From NCBI RefSeq assembly GCF_037038585.1, contig NC_092524.1, positions 49,003,001 to 49,067,000 on the forward strand: a stretch of 64,000 bases of DNA, given 5' to 3'. This stretch comes from Patagioenas fasciata. Taxonomy: Eukaryota > Chordata > Aves > Columbiformes > Columbidae. How positions within the stretch are numbered: position 1 is the stretch's first letter; the number at the start of each line of letters is the position of its first letter. Both the position numbers and the translations under genes were made by a program. This document shows, piece after piece, positions 52,306 through 64,000 of the stretch. A model generated the notes under the pieces. The model was not told the origin of the DNA, did not search any database, and was given only the letters and a program-made list of their open reading frames with translations.

Positions 52306-54784
52306 CTCATGGTCATTGTGTTAGACGTTTTATTCTATGTCTTCATTTGTTTCAACCACATTCCTTCCATTTAAGAGTTTCTATATCATAATAGGTCCAC
52401 TGTCTATCTAATCCATGAGACTTGTGTCAGAAGTTTTGGAGAAAATTAGCATCCTTGTGTGCTCTGCCTGTCAGAAGCAGCAGGTAGTCTCCCAGAGTTC
52501 TAAGCCCACACAACTGTTCTATCCCTGCCTCCAAACCCCATGTAATTAACGGTCTTCAGTATGTAGAATGGCAGCGTACCTTAGTGTGGCATGTGAAATG
52601 AAGACAGGGAAAGAGATCTATTCGATTTCATTCAGAACATTACATCAGTTCCTGCTAAGCTTTTCACTGGAAATTTATGACACAGTTTGCCTTTACAAAG
52701 GTGAAAAGATTTCACACACGGGAAGCTTATCTTATCTCCACTGCGCTTCCAGACTTTGTACTAGATTCCAGGAAGTATTGATTTTTTATTTATTTTTACA
52801 TTACTGGAATAGATTCAAGACACTCATATTCTGAACACTGAAAGAGGTGAAGGTCTTGTATTTTATCTGGGAAAAGCTGGAACCTCTCAACATTTCACAG
52901 TAGTAGCTTATCACTTTCAAAAGGCCATGGCCGTATTTAACAAGTGTGGGGCCTGGTATGAAATCATCATAAAGCAAGAAGGAGAGAAAGATACTTGCGA
53001 GGTTCATGGTAAGGAAATTACAGGATCTAAACTGAATATGTAATATTATTTTGCTGAGTACTGTAAAATTACTTTCTGTACTGTTGGCTTGAAGATGGGC
53101 AACTTTTAAGGGGTATTACAACTACAAATTCGTAACAATAAAGTTGGTAGCACATAAAATGGTATAACTCTACAAAATCAGGAATGAACTATAGAAAGAC
53201 AAAAAATAGGTTCTTAGATCTGTATTCAAAATTGCAAACAAAAAAACAGAACTAACTTCATAACAAAAGAAATGGCGTTTCACAACTGATTAATCATTTT
53301 AAAGTTACTGTATCAATTAAAATCAATATTCAGAAATGTAGTTCAAAAATGCCATATATTTCAGTTCTAAAATTGGAAATAATAAATAAATCTTCAATGT
53401 GCTCCATTCTACATGAAGTACCTTATTTTTTCTCTTCCATCTTCCTTTCTTCACTACAGAGTCCTGTGCAGAGGCACAGACGGCACAATCAGCAAGAGTT
53501 TAGAGATAATTCTGTATATCAGAGAGTTGTATCAAAGCTTCCTATTCGTTCCTACACTGTACTCTGTGCTCACTAATGTTCAGTGGGCTCAAGGCAAAGA
53601 TCTGTAGATCCACAAATTAACAATGGGTCCAAGACATTTTTGAATGTTGTATATTAAAACTAAAATTGTAAGGTATTTAACTTCACAACACTTGCAATAG
53701 AAGACAACTCTAAATCCCTTTATTTATTTTTAATGAAATATTTTTAAAAGTAGACATACATCACAGTGTATTTATGCCAGAATAAATAGAAGTGTTCATA
53801 AGAAATCACTGTGAATAAAAAAAAATTTAAAAATAAATACATTTTAAAAAAATTAGTAGTTTTCACTTCCTGGAGAAACAGACCATGGAAGTCAAAGTGG
53901 GTCCAGATAACTTTTGCTTGTATAAAGACTTACTACTGAAAAGGAAGAAACTAAAAATAAACATATACTGAAAGCTGAATATGCTGAGGACATACAACAT
54001 CAATAATCTAAATGTAAGCTTCTTATAAGCACTTACTGTAGAAATATTTCCTGTTGTGTTATCATTTCCAATTATTTCTACAGCCAGAACATGCAAAGTA
54101 ACATGCCAGAGGTTACAAATCAGTGCCTGAGCTAAGAGAAGCTGCAAATGATGCAGTTCTGTGCCTCTCTTTTTAATCAGTAGAGACCATTACCATATTT
54201 AAAAACCAAGTCTGTACACATACATCTCCAAATAGACATTTTTAATTGTCTGACTTTATATAATTCACCATAATTTAACATACAGAAGTTATGTTCTTCA
54301 GTTCTATTAAAAGAAAAAAAAAAGGTCATTCATTAGGTGAGCATATTGGTATTTTCTTCTCTTCGTTCTATGTATGTTTGTCTACTACTTGCATCTGGCA
54401 AAATGAAATACTCAAAATACAGAAAAATATTGACATGGGTCTTTCTTCTTTAAAATATGAAGCTAGCAGAATAAAGTACTGTTTCTTCCCCATATACTTC
54501 CACACATTTTATTATTTTCTTTCTCAAGAGAAGCCATATGCATCCCAGTTGCATCTCTCACATTTCCCATGCTTAATCCTCTTTTCCCAGAACTGCCTCT
54601 TGAAGCAACCAGTCAACTATTTGAGAAGGCTCCTTGAAAGCTGTTGACACCGATCTCTCTGATTTTATTTTCCTTCCTTTGTAGTTCATTTGCAATACTA
54701 TTTAAGCCACCGTGCTAGTGAAAATGCTGACTTGCTAACGGGACTAAGATCATCCTAGTAACAGCACTTATTTTATAAGAGTAA
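52306..54784. other. Unique AT-rich sequence, no gene seen
   Basis: ORFs up to 118 codons (54291-54647 extends into its upstream A-run) have no domains. At 52390-52450 there is a faint resemblance to a CR1-clade tail (AATAGGTCCACTGTCTATCT) too weak to call. Confidence 0.45.
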
Positions 54785-54900
54785 GAGAGATGCATCTGGT
54801 GCTTTGACTGTGTGACAGTCCTGAACTCTGAAGATCTGAGTTCAATCTTCTGCTCTACAGCAAACAGCCTGTGTGCCTTTTAGCAAAATATCACGATCCT
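54785..54900 (+). repeat. MIR-like ancient SINE
   Basis: AGATCTGAGTTCAATCTTCT at 54832-54851 resembles the MIR B-box region (AGATCTGGGTTCAATTCC). It is followed by TGCTCTACAGCAAACAGCCT and GTGTGCCTTTTAGCAAAATA, which track the MIR core (GCTCTGCCAC...CCTGTGTGACCTTGGGCAAGT) in order and spacing. The preceding 45 bases would be the tRNA-derived head. The 3' tail is not readable. Orientation is plus, the same as the decayed CR1 that starts about 500 bp downstream. Confidence 0.6.
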
Positions 54901-55389
54901 TAGTCCATCCAAACTGCATTGGTGAAGCATAAGTAATATTTTCTGTCTCTCCTATAGAGCCACATCAAGTTCCTCTGCACCTCTTCTTTCTTTTTACTTT
55001 GTTCTGCTCTACAGCCACCCTTCCTATCAGCAGCTTCCTCCCACAGTTTGGAATGGCCACCACTTATTGGATTCTTAGAAAAACTAGTACCACACATAAA
55101 GAAAGACTTAAGAAGGATCAGAAGAAATCCAGCATGACTAAAAAGCAGGATACGGTCAACTTCTAAAGAGAGAAAGCGCGCTTCAGAAAACTCAAGTGCT
55201 GGCATGTTAAGCGAAAAAAAAATCACAGTAAGGCACAGTAAGGCAAGCCAAACTGGAGACAGGAAAGAAAAAAAAAAAAAAGGCAGTAAGCATGGGAAGA
55301 AACTTGCAAAAGACATAAGAAACTAATAATAAGGCATCAGCAGTTGCTGTTCATCCCAAAGTTCAAAGGGAACTCAAGATGAAATAAGG
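54901..55389. other. Unassigned sequence between SINE and old LINE
   Basis: The minus strand has a 138-codon frame (54900-55316) rich in hydrophobic residues from pyrimidine-biased DNA. At this composition about one such ORF is expected by chance in the window. An A14 run lies at 55268-55281, and a 10-bp duplication (CACAGTAAGG) at 55224-55243. The first part of the old CR1 may extend into this stretch without being readable. Confidence 0.45.
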
Positions 55390-56840
55390 AAGCACTAATT
55401 GCAGTACACTTCTTGTCTAAAGTTGCCTTGGTACTAGTAGATGGCCAATGATGCCAATCTTTTTTCAGAAGTTCCAGAGAGACCCAAGAAAGACCTAACC
55501 AGTGAGCCACATAATGGTCTGGGCAAGTTAGTGGAAGTTATTCTACATAATAAAATTAATTGACATATGGCTAAATATTAATAGAAAGAGTCAACATTAT
55601 TTGCTTGTTGATTTTGTTTTAAAAGAAAAATCGTTCCTCACAAATTTGTTTAATTTCTCTGAAGAAGCAACTAAGAATGTGGCCAAAGAGTATTCCTTTG
55701 ATATGGTCTAATTTTTTTCCAAAAGCCATTCAGTAATTTTTTCTCACCCAAAGACTCTTAAATAAACTAAACAACATGGCAATGTCCTTGGACAGATAAA
55801 GAATGATTTAGAATATCTGAAACAGAGCCTAAGAGTTAAAATGGAATAGAGTCCCATATGGTTATGGGCTAGAACCTGAGGTCCTCGGTGTATTCATAAA
55901 TGAATTGAAGAGGAGAGAATATTGAGCTGACGAAGAATGGTGATGACACTAGACTATTCATGGCCATGAAGAAGAAAGACAATTTAGAAAAGCCTCATGA
56001 TAATGACAGACTTGGCAAAGAAATGGCAGATGAAATTCAGCTCAGATGAATGCACACAGGAAAATGCAACCTGAACTTTACATACAAACTGTCACTCTGG
56101 CCTGGCTGTTACCAGGAAAGATGAAAATCTTGAAGTTTTAGTAAACAGTTTGATGAAAACATAATCCAAATACTTTGTAACAGTTCAAAAAAGACTGTTG
56201 AATATCAGGAATCATGACGACAGAAAAATTCCACGATGTAACTCCCTGACACATCAGTATCGTGAAAATTACAAGTGGGTCTGATCCTTCCTTCCCAAAA
56301 GAAATAAGGTAGAATTGGAAAATATATCAAAAAAGGACAAGTAGTATTGCCAGAGGTAGGGAGCACAAACCAGAAAAGCTATCTAAAATTCTTCAATCCG
56401 GAACAGAGACCATTTAATCCGAAATATATTAGTGGTTTAAAAGGTATACAGTGGAATGTAAAAGATTTTTCAGTGTTTATTTCAATATAATAACTAGAGA
56501 ATAGCAAGCAAGATGATCGTGACTACATTCAAAATAACAGAAGGAAATACTTCTTGACCACTGTGCTGTTTAAGCGATGGAACTCCTGGCCATAGAAAAT
56601 GGTGGATGCTAAAGGTCTTACAGATTCAAAAAGGGAATGAACAAACTCACAGCAGGAAAAGCCATTGAAGTCTTAAAGGCATGTGTAGATTCCTGGCTTC
56701 TGGGAGAGTGTTCTGGGGAAATATCAGTATGCACTTGCCTGTACTTATCCTTGCTGCCTTCTACAGGCCACTGTTTCTGGTTTGGTTTTGAGACATTAAT
56801 TGATGCATCCATGCTACAGGTTTAGAACTGCAGATTCTGG
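55390..56840 (+). mobile_element. Ancient decayed CR1-clade LINE
   Basis: Reading across frames reveals a worn CR1-clade ORF2 and 3' UTR. In order: MMPIFFQK near 55455 (family NVVPIFKKG); GKLVEVILHNKIN near 55530 (PGKIMEQ.LLE.I); DFVLKEKSFLTNLFNFSEEA at 55610-55669 (GFTKGKSCLTNLLAFYEE); FFSKSHSV near 55710 (DFSKAFDTV); RVPYGYGL...VFINELKR at 55848-55910 ([10 protein letters not shown]...FINDLD); NGDDTRLF at 55936-55959 (FADDTKLF), so the first active-site residues have decayed; AKKWQMKFSSDECT near 56014; LAVTRKDENLEVLVNSLMKT near 56105-56165; and FLTTVLFKRWNSWP at about 56550-56592 (FFT.RVV.HWN.LP). The remaining ~240 bases track an old sauropsid CR1 3' UTR, including CTACAGGCCACTG. Many stops and shifts make it non-functional and much older than the copy near 46 kb. 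The 5' limit is uncertain. Confidence 0.85.
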
Positions 56841-57879
56841 AAGAACTGCTTATTCTTACAGTCCTGAATCTTTTCTCAAATTTTACCTCTGCTTCATACT
56901 TAGTTTTGCATATTAGTACTTAATGCTTGAATGCACTCTTGTTGGCAGCAGTTTTGTACAAAGGGATATCAACAGAACAGCTGTGAGCATCAGGTAGTTG
57001 TAGTTATAAATCTTAATAGAGTACTTGATCTGGAATATCTTTTCACCTTCTCCTGTCCATTGCAGCTGCTTGTTCCCATGGGTAGCAATCAAGCTTGGTG
57101 TCTATTTTCTCCACTATTGTAGCCCTGAGCAGGGAGCAGCAACTGGCTTAATGAGCATCCCTGCCTCACAGACCCTGCTGCAACAAGACCATATGAGGGA
57201 ATCACTGCTCCACTGACCGTTCACCTATGACTCCAGTACATAACTCAACTTCTTTTCTTGATATGAGTCCTGCTGGAGTTAAAGCAGTGGCTTAGATGAA
57301 TTTTTGTTCTGATTTGGCATGACTTTTCTTTCATTCATCACTATCAGCTTTCCTGCCTCCATTCTCCTGCTCACCTTTTTCCCTTGTGCTCTACTTCTCA
57401 CTGCCTCCTAGAGTTGCTGCTGTACTTAGCACACTCTAATTGCCAATGCCTCTGCAAGCAAAAATGGCCAAAAGTAGCTGAAAAAGGTTGTAAGTAGAAG
57501 TGGGAGGACATAGTGAACAAGGACATTTCCCAGCTTACTGTCTGGGTAGAATTGGCAGTAATTGTGACTTTCTATCTCTTTCCAGAGAGACAGAAAGGAT
57601 CAGACTTCCATTTTTTCTTTACTCCACTTCAGCTGCTTCTTCTGTTCAGACCCTCAGTTCTTTGCATCATACTCTCAGAAGTCTGTATCACTGCTAGCAC
57701 AAAGGGGCCCTGACACTTGCAAGTATTGTTGCAATAAAAATGAAGTCTGATAGTCACGGTCATTCTCAGCCTTGACGTTCTGTCCTTCTAGTAATTGGAT
57801 CTGGCTAGGATCCTTCAGATCCTGTTCTGTTGCTCTTCAAAGCATTCCAGGCTGGGGAGGCAAAATGAGTGATCCAGGA
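56841..57879. other. Unique sequence between two old LINE fragments
   Basis: Short chance ORFs only (up to 66 codons). I see no clear LINE, SINE or RNA gene. A stretch near 57430 (GTACTTAGCACACTC) faintly resembles an L2-tail core but is not called. Confidence 0.45.
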
Positions 57880-58190
57880 GCAGGTTCAAGGCAAACACAA
57901 GGAAGAATTTTTAACTCAACATATTATTAAAATGGGAAATTTATTGCTACATGATGTGAGCACTAAATAAACAAAAAGGGTTCAGGAAATAGACTAGTGG
58001 AAAGCAGGCCTATTATCATGGCTAAAAGAGCTCTAGATGGAGCTTCTAAGCCACAGCTTGAGGGAAACTGAACAGAGTTCACTTGATACATGCCCCTCTA
58101 AGAATCTTCTGCTGGACAGTACCACAGGCAGGCTGGTGAGCTACATGGATCACTGGTCAGACAATGAATAGCTGTTCACGTGTCCTTACA
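57880..58190 (+). mobile_element. Ancient CR1-clade LINE 3' end
   Basis: AGGTTCAAGGCAAACACAAGG followed by AAGAATTTTT reads RFKANTRKNF and continues as a worn LNILLKW, matching the CR1-clade C-terminus (RFR.D.RK.FFT..VV.LWN.LP). The following UTR keeps the landmarks TGCTACATGATGTGAGCAC, GGGTTCAGGAAATAGACTAG, ATCTTCTGCTGGACAGTACC, then CAGGCAGGCTGG and GGATCACTGGTCAGACAATG with TAGCTGTTC. This is the old sauropsid tail ordered ...CTGGCCACTGTC, AGGATACTGG, TAGATGGACC..TGGTCTGACCCAG, GGC.GTTC. Only about 25 codons plus UTR remain; the upstream LINE body is truncated or unreadable. It is a separate copy from the one ending at 56840, since both retain 3' ends. Confidence 0.75.
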
Positions 58191-60286
58191 CTAGCATTTC
58201 CGTAATTGGTTAATATCTTTAAGTCCTTGGTGGGGAAAAGCAATGAAGGATGGATTGGCTAGTAAAGTAACCTTTGGTAGAACACAGTTTGAAGTTGTTG
58301 GATGCCATTAGAAATGTCAGCCATTAATGTTTTATTAGGCTGGGCACTCCTAGAACACAGAGTAGTTAAACTGACAGATTCATACTGAGCCTAGTAATAG
58401 CTGCAATGTGAAGGTGAAAGCAAGAAAGCTGAGATTACTTTAGCAAACAATGTGACTGCATTAGCTAGTAAAGCTGTTTCCTTGTTAAAAGACCTAAAAG
58501 TTCCAAATACATACAAATTATCTATACTTTTTCTCCTAATGTTTAAAAACACACTAACTTTTTTTTCCCCTCTGGCTAAATATTAAGAAAAAAAATTAAT
58601 AGCTATTAATATATCATTATATTAATATTTAGCATATGGACTGCAATACCCTCCTGAGGTCTCTGCCAGTACCAGGACTCACTGTATTCACAACACAACA
58701 GGGGGACAGTACTGCACTACAAAGGTTATAGCTTAGGAAGGCACATAGTGTACAGAAAATGGGAAGACAGAGAAGCAGCCAGACAAAATATTTTTGTGAA
58801 CTTCATATTTAAACAGTCAATTACTCCCACCGGGGCAGCTGTGCACTATTGCTCCCTGTGAATATTCAGGAAGAAATGAATAGTGATATTCAAGAATGGA
58901 CTCTGATCAGTCTTCTCAAGGTCTGGATAAACATCAATAGCACCTTAGGTAAGTGATATTAAAGGCATGTGCTAGATCTGAGATATTTAGCATTTGCTTT
59001 TCCCTCCACAGGAGTTCAACGGTGAGTACAATCAGATCTCTCCCCCAAAAATGCGTAATTGTATTTATGAAACTCGTGTCACTGGAGACCCTACGTCATG
59101 TTTTAAATGAGAGTGAAAACTTCAAAACAGGGACATGCTGAAGACTTTTGTCAGCATCAGGAGAAAGGTCCCTGTTAGGGGACCCAAAAGAAACCCAGAA
59201 AAAAAAAGAACCCAAAGGAAATTGGCATCTTGCCTTTTAGATGGAAGGCATTCAAATACAAACTTCAGACAATGGCCCTAACACCTCCCAAGTGATTTTT
59301 ACCAGCCAAATAACAATTTGCAGTCACAGCTCAAAACTGTCCCTGCAGCTCTCAAATGTCGTTATGGAGCACTGGCTAATAGTAAAGCAAAGATGACAAC
59401 CACATCTGCATCTGCAGGACTGAATCCTGCAACAATGGAAGCAGACACTGTGGTCCAGATTCCAGGGTCTTATGGACTCCTTTCCATTACAGGGTGTAAA
59501 ACAATGCAAATTAAACACAATGATCATAAGCAAGATGTATTCTAGCAGCGACACAGTAAAAGTTATTTATAGCTTCAGACTTTCATTTCAACAATTGTTT
59601 CAGCTGTGGGCTTAGGTAGCATATAAGGTAATAGAGGTTGACCTACAAGTTACAGAAACCAAACTAATTTGATTTAAAGCTTCCCATACAAAGAAAGTTA
59701 AGAGGAAAGACTGGTTTCCAGACTCTTGCAGTTTAAAAATAATATAGCTGGAGACCAAAAGCTGCAATACCACTTTCTTCTGTAGAACACAAGCAAAAGT
59801 ATCCAGATTCTGTCACACTGATGTTAGTCTCCTAAAATCTCTGAAGTTTCACTGTTACAAAGTTACTGAAATATTATTTTTTTTTCCTATCTTAAAGTAG
59901 ATGGTAGTGTTGTAATACCACCTAAAGTACTTCAGAGAAATCCTGCATGAGATGTGAAACAACAGCTGTGATTTTTCATTCATTGTCCTGTTCAGCCTAT
60001 AGTCTTGGTTGTGGGAGAGTCAGCAAAATCTCAAAGTTGTTATTATTTCTGTTGATAAAAACTTGGGGTCTTTGAGTATAACTTGCTGTGACATGGCCAT
60101 TGGACCTGAAGACATGTCTGGTTTCCAAATTTGTGCTGAAAAGTACATAGGAACAGAGGAAATGTGCCTTTAACCAGAGCTAGTTAGAAGCTATAACAGT
60201 TCCATGAACTTTTGGTGGACTTCTGATAAAGACAGAAAATGCAATTAAGAAAAAAAAGTACATATACTAGAAGTGAAATATACCTT
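58191..60286. other. Unique AT-rich sequence, no gene seen
   Basis: Only short ORFs. A very AT-rich near-palindromic patch at 58588-58632 (TTAATAGCTATTAATATATC and onward) could be a slippage-prone site. No other features recognised. Confidence 0.5.
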
Positions 60287-60302
60287 ATTTGCATATTTGC
60301 AT
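60287..60302. promoter_or_regulatory. Two abutting octamer (ATTTGCAT) motifs
   Basis: ATTTGCATATTTGCAT is two head-to-tail perfect copies of the octamer ATTTGCAT, the complement of the POU/Oct-factor site ATGCAAAT. In AT-rich DNA one octamer is unremarkable, and two abutting copies could also come from an 8-bp slippage duplication. No promoter or gene is seen nearby, so function is inferred only from the motif. Confidence 0.3.
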
Positions 60303-60567
60303 ATTTTAACCAATTTAAAAAATGTAATGGGAAAGGGATGCTTGGTTCTTAACTTATAATTTTTTCATAATCAGTGTTACCTTGCTAATCTTCAGAAGAA
60401 GGTCTGATTTCAACAGCAATCCATAGCAAAGATGGCTTGGGAATAGAAAATATAACACTACAGAGTTTCAATCTTTTTTCTCAACTACAAGTTGTTGAAC
60501 AGCTTTCTTGAATCCCAGTTAAAAATGCCAACTCATGACAGTTCTGTGAAGTTCTCTCTTTCCCCGG

Positions 60568-60603
60568 AAAAAAAAAAAAAAAAAAAAAAAAGCAAAAAAA
60601 AAA
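60568..60603. repeat. Long poly(A) tract, A24 plus A10
   Basis: A24, then GC, then A10. The longest homopolymer in the window. The ~250 bases upstream show no processed-transcript or LINE signature that I recognise, so I cannot say it is a retrocopy tail. Confidence 0.9.
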
Positions 60604-61189
60604 GCTAATTAGCTAATTCACTGACGATGTCAAGAAAAAGTGGTTTTTCCCCAGTTTTTATTAACTATGTATTGGGCAAATTATTCATAAATGTTACAAA
60701 CTAAATCATGTTTGATTAGATATCAGCAGTGAAATTGGAATGGATTTTGAATTATTGTGAATGTAGACATTGTTCAAGGTCAAAGAAATATTGGAAGTCT
60801 CTCTTTTCTATATCTGTTCCTACAAAGTAAAACTTTGATTTTTTTTCTATAAACATGAAGTGGCATCATTCTTACAAACTGTAAATGACAGTTCATCTCT
60901 TTGAAAGAAGTAAAAGTGTCAGCTGCTGCCTCAACATTAATAACTGGCTGTGTTTGCAAGGGCCAACTGCAGACTTCACCACTCTCCATGTATGTAGAAT
61001 GGATATCACACTGAGTTCTAACACTAGACCTATATCTTCACATAAGATCAAAAAATGGTTAATGGGGTGGATGACTGTGGATCCCATGACATAAGTACAG
61101 TGGGCTAAGCCCTGAATCATCAGTATGGAGTACATGAGCTTTGTCTGACAGATTCAGCTTGGACTATCTGGCCATGTCCTGCTGCTGTT
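60604..61189. other. Unique sequence, no gene seen
   Basis: Overlapping 69-80 codon frames on both strands at 60780-61135 show no domain. Confidence 0.5.
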
Positions 61190-61330
61190 CCCTGGTCCAT
61201 CTAGACCAGTCTTCAGCCTCTATCAGTAAAAATTCCTTGAGACAGTTTCCCAGCTGCCGTACTTTAACCCTATATTTTATCATTTTAGATCTAAAGTTTG
61301 GAGTTAAGTTCCATTCTCTTCACCAAATCT
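61190..61330 (-). repeat. Possible reverse-strand CR1-clade 3' tail
   Basis: On plus, CCCTGGTCCATCTAGACCAG is followed by TCTTCAGCCTCTATCAGTAA and CCTTGAGACAG. This resembles the complement of the old CR1-clade tail (AGGTCCATCTAGCCCAGTATCCTGTCTCC.ACAGTGGCC). The GTCCATCTAG.CCAG core is the only strong match; the rest is weak. If correct, this copy lies in the opposite orientation to the two CR1 fragments at 55-58 kb. Confidence 0.35.
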
Positions 61331-64000
61331 CAGCTCACAAAGACATAGAGAATATCTCAGATATTCCAAAGGCAATAAATTAAAAACTCCTATTCCTGAA
61401 TCACATGTTAAGGGACAGACATATCCAGAAGTCCCAGGATTCCTCCTCCTCTGATGACACATGGAATGACAAAAGAGTATATCAAATACACGTCTCAAAG
61501 AATCAGGGCTTCCCAGCTCTCGTTACTTTCAAAAGAGAGGATGTCAGACGGACATGTTGTCTTACCTTGCTTTCACTATCCCAAATTCATTCTACTTTGC
61601 CCACCCCACAGCTGGCAGACATGACCCCATTCACCTCAATTCCACAACTTTCTATTCTTTTCCCCTCTTAGCAAGCATTTGTAGATACAATGTATTTTAT
61701 TCACAGAGTAAGCGGAGAGCCATATGAGTTCTCTGCATAATTCAGATAACATTCCTACAAAATGAAATCTCACTTTGACAGACATATTTTAGAAAAATAT
61801 TAACTTAATTTTTCCTCCAGTTTCTAAGAAAAGGTGGAGCTAAGCTGAAATGAGAGTGTTTGGGTGCTCTGCCTGTTACAGATCAAGCCCTAGGGCTAAT
61901 ATATGTCCCCTAAACTACCCACCTTGTACAAAAGCTAGCCGTCTAGAAGCTGCTTGGCTGCTCAGTGCAGACATGTATTGGTTTACTCTATTTGACTGTG
62001 TTCTGTGGAGACAAACTTCTTTGAATGCCACTTGAAAATTGCCCACATCGGGGAGCTCTGGTTTGTTCTCTGCAAGGAACAGGGCTGGCAGAACTCTCTA
62101 TTAAAAATTTGTCTGGGAAAGAGTTAATAATCTCACTAACACAGTTTCTAACCCAAGATCATTTAAGGAACAGTGTGGGTCCAAAAAGAATCCAGGTTCA
62201 CAGAGAGAGGCTTTCAATTTCCAGTCCAAAGCCTCCAGTGTTCTCTAATACCAAAACCATTGCTCTGTTTCTCATAAAAACAGCAAAACTAGATTTACCA
62301 GACGTTGTACTGATCTAGATTGTGTCAGCTTTAAGGTGATTGAAAAGCTTTTTGCATTCAAGTGCAACTCTGATTATTAAAGACCAGGTATCCTCAGTTG
62401 GCATGGTCTGAGTACAGGCAGGATGCTCTCACCATCTGTCAAGCTTTGAATGTCATACTCATTTCCCAAATGCTTTAGGGCACTGGGAGGGCACTTCTTT
62501 GCCAAAGACTTAGCAGGAATTGCATTCTGTTGTTTAGCTGGCTGGCTGATTTGTGTATTACTTCTCCCTTCAGATGGCTGTTTCTGATTTAAACCATATG
62601 TAGCCATTTTTTCAATGACATTCAGGTTCCTCTTCAAAACCAACCACTTCCTAATACAAACAAAACCTGCCATTTATACTATAGTACAAATGTAAAACAG
62701 AATTGATAACCATATTCAGAATACCTCAAGTTATAAATCACAAATTGAAGTTTTGCTGCTTTTACATGAAAGCATCTGAAGTCATCTATACCAATTCTGC
62801 AAACTGAGTCATGCATCCTAATGAAATATCCATTCCACCTTAGAGCTGTGAATTTTTTTACAGGGCTTTATTTTATAAAAACATAAACTCAATGCATATA
62901 TTAATATTATAAAGCAACTTGCAATAATTGGAACTGTGGTATGTCGGAATTGAAGATTTCCAGTTCAAACATTGTGAATTTTTAAGATGGCCAAAATCTG
63001 AAAAGATCTGAAAGTCTTGTAATTTGGCTACACCTTCTAGGTTCTAGCGTGAAATATTGAATTACATGTTACTGTTACAGGACTTCCAAAATCCTGTCTG
63101 CATGATCAAAGATGGAACCCTGTGCACTAGATTGTGCACATGAACACCATCACGGTTCCATTCTTACTGACTTAGAGGAATCAGAAGACTGGAGATTGAA
63201 AGGCTCCTCAAAGGCACAAGAAAAGGGAATATAGTGAAGATAAAGAAAGATTTTCCTTCCTGAAACTGATGGTAATTTTGCAATATACTTGACTGGGACA
63301 AGATTTTACCTGTGGTCTATATACAGCATCCAGAAACTGAACTTTGATATTTTGATGTCTTGCCTTTCTTTTGATTGCAGAGAGTTAATTTAGGTGATGT
63401 CTCATTTCTAACTAATTTTGCTGATGACTGGAAGTTCTGCTTTCTACCTAGATTTGTTAGACTTCTCTCCCTTCTTTTCAAATATCAATTATCTTCCAGC
63501 AAGTCAGAAACAAACTAGCAGATATTTAAAATGTTTGCCAAGAGAAAAACCTTACTAAAGAAGTTACATAAAAGTACAAGCTCAAGTACTGGTCAATCAG
63601 TTTGAATTAAGTACATTGGGTTTTGTTCACTCAACTGGAAAACTAACATTTGTTCAGCTTGGCAACTTTTTGTGTTTACTGGTGTCTGAACATAATGTAC
63701 AGATCTCTCCAGTATAGTGTTTGTTTAGTACCTGTGCAAGCATCCACTGATTGGTTAGATTAAGCTGAGAAACTTCCAGAGATATTTGGCATTCTAGAGG
63801 AAAATGTTAAAAAAAAAAAAAAATGTATATATAAAAAAAAAATTAATGCTTGGAATGATTTTGTTTTCTTCGGTTTAAGATTCTCAGCTGTGGAAATTGG
63901 TACACTTCTATCGTCAGTGAAGTTTATGATCCAGCCTCATTTTTTCTTTAATGTGTGACATTTCAGACGATAGATACAGTTGATAAAAGTTGCACTTATT
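61331..64000. other. Unique AT-rich sequence, no gene seen
   Basis: ORFs up to 98 codons without domains (e.g. 62377-62673 minus, 62025-62318 plus). Poly(A) runs occur at 63809-63823 and 63833-63842, separated by TGTATATAT. Nothing else recognised. Confidence 0.5.

Noticed and set aside
52385..52460. Possible reverse CR1-clade tail (GGTCCACTGTCTATCTAATCC)
   Set aside because: Too short and diverged; neighbouring tail blocks do not follow.
54900..55316. 138-codon minus-strand ORF with a hydrophobic start
   Set aside because: Hydrophobicity follows from pyrimidine-biased DNA; an ORF this size is expected about once by chance here.

Overview
This window looks like vertebrate, most likely avian, nuclear DNA. 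The base composition is AT-rich, there are no dense bacterial-type open reading frames, and homopolymer and microsatellite runs are scattered throughout. The best marker is a CR1 LINE on the minus strand (about 45460-46600). It has the CR1 reverse-transcriptase motifs and the octamer-repeat 3' end (ATTCTGTG twice) typical of bird CR1. I cannot name the species. I found no convincing protein-coding host gene, rRNA, tRNA or CRISPR array. The window is best read as intergenic or intronic sequence, and nearly every listed ORF is a chance ORF.

Layout. 1-12.7 kb is mostly unique sequence. It holds a short tandem duplication near 2.5 kb, a CpG-rich 103-bp tandem repeat with a perfect splice-donor match at its end (4457-4709), and one possible exon (9316-9459). 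12.7-45 kb is mostly unique sequence with relics of ancient repeats: L2-type 3' tails at 12.8 and 19.4 kb, a sauropsid-type fragment at 28.1 kb and a possible tRNA-derived SINE head at 28.7 kb. It also has several small minisatellites, a (CT)n run, a purine tract and a G/T tract.

45.4-46.6 kb is the 5'-truncated CR1 copy, the only clearly coding-derived block with a long open frame. 51.3-58.2 kb is a cluster of very old retroelement remains, nearly all on the plus strand. It contains an L2-type tail, a MIR-like SINE, a long decayed CR1-clade LINE (about 55390-56840) recognised by frame-hopping translation, and a second CR1-clade 3' end (57880-58190). A probable reverse-strand CR1-clade tail lies near 61.2 kb. 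The longest ORF not explained by a repeat is 218 codons on the minus strand at 51649-52305. I could not assign it a function.

No genes here work together as a system. The content records LINE/SINE insertions of at least two ages plus local tandem duplication. All repeat calls come from recognising motifs by eye, without a database search. I did not find a new biological system. The items most worth testing are the CpG-rich tandem repeat with its donor site, the 218-codon ORF, and the old CR1/MIR/L2 cluster.
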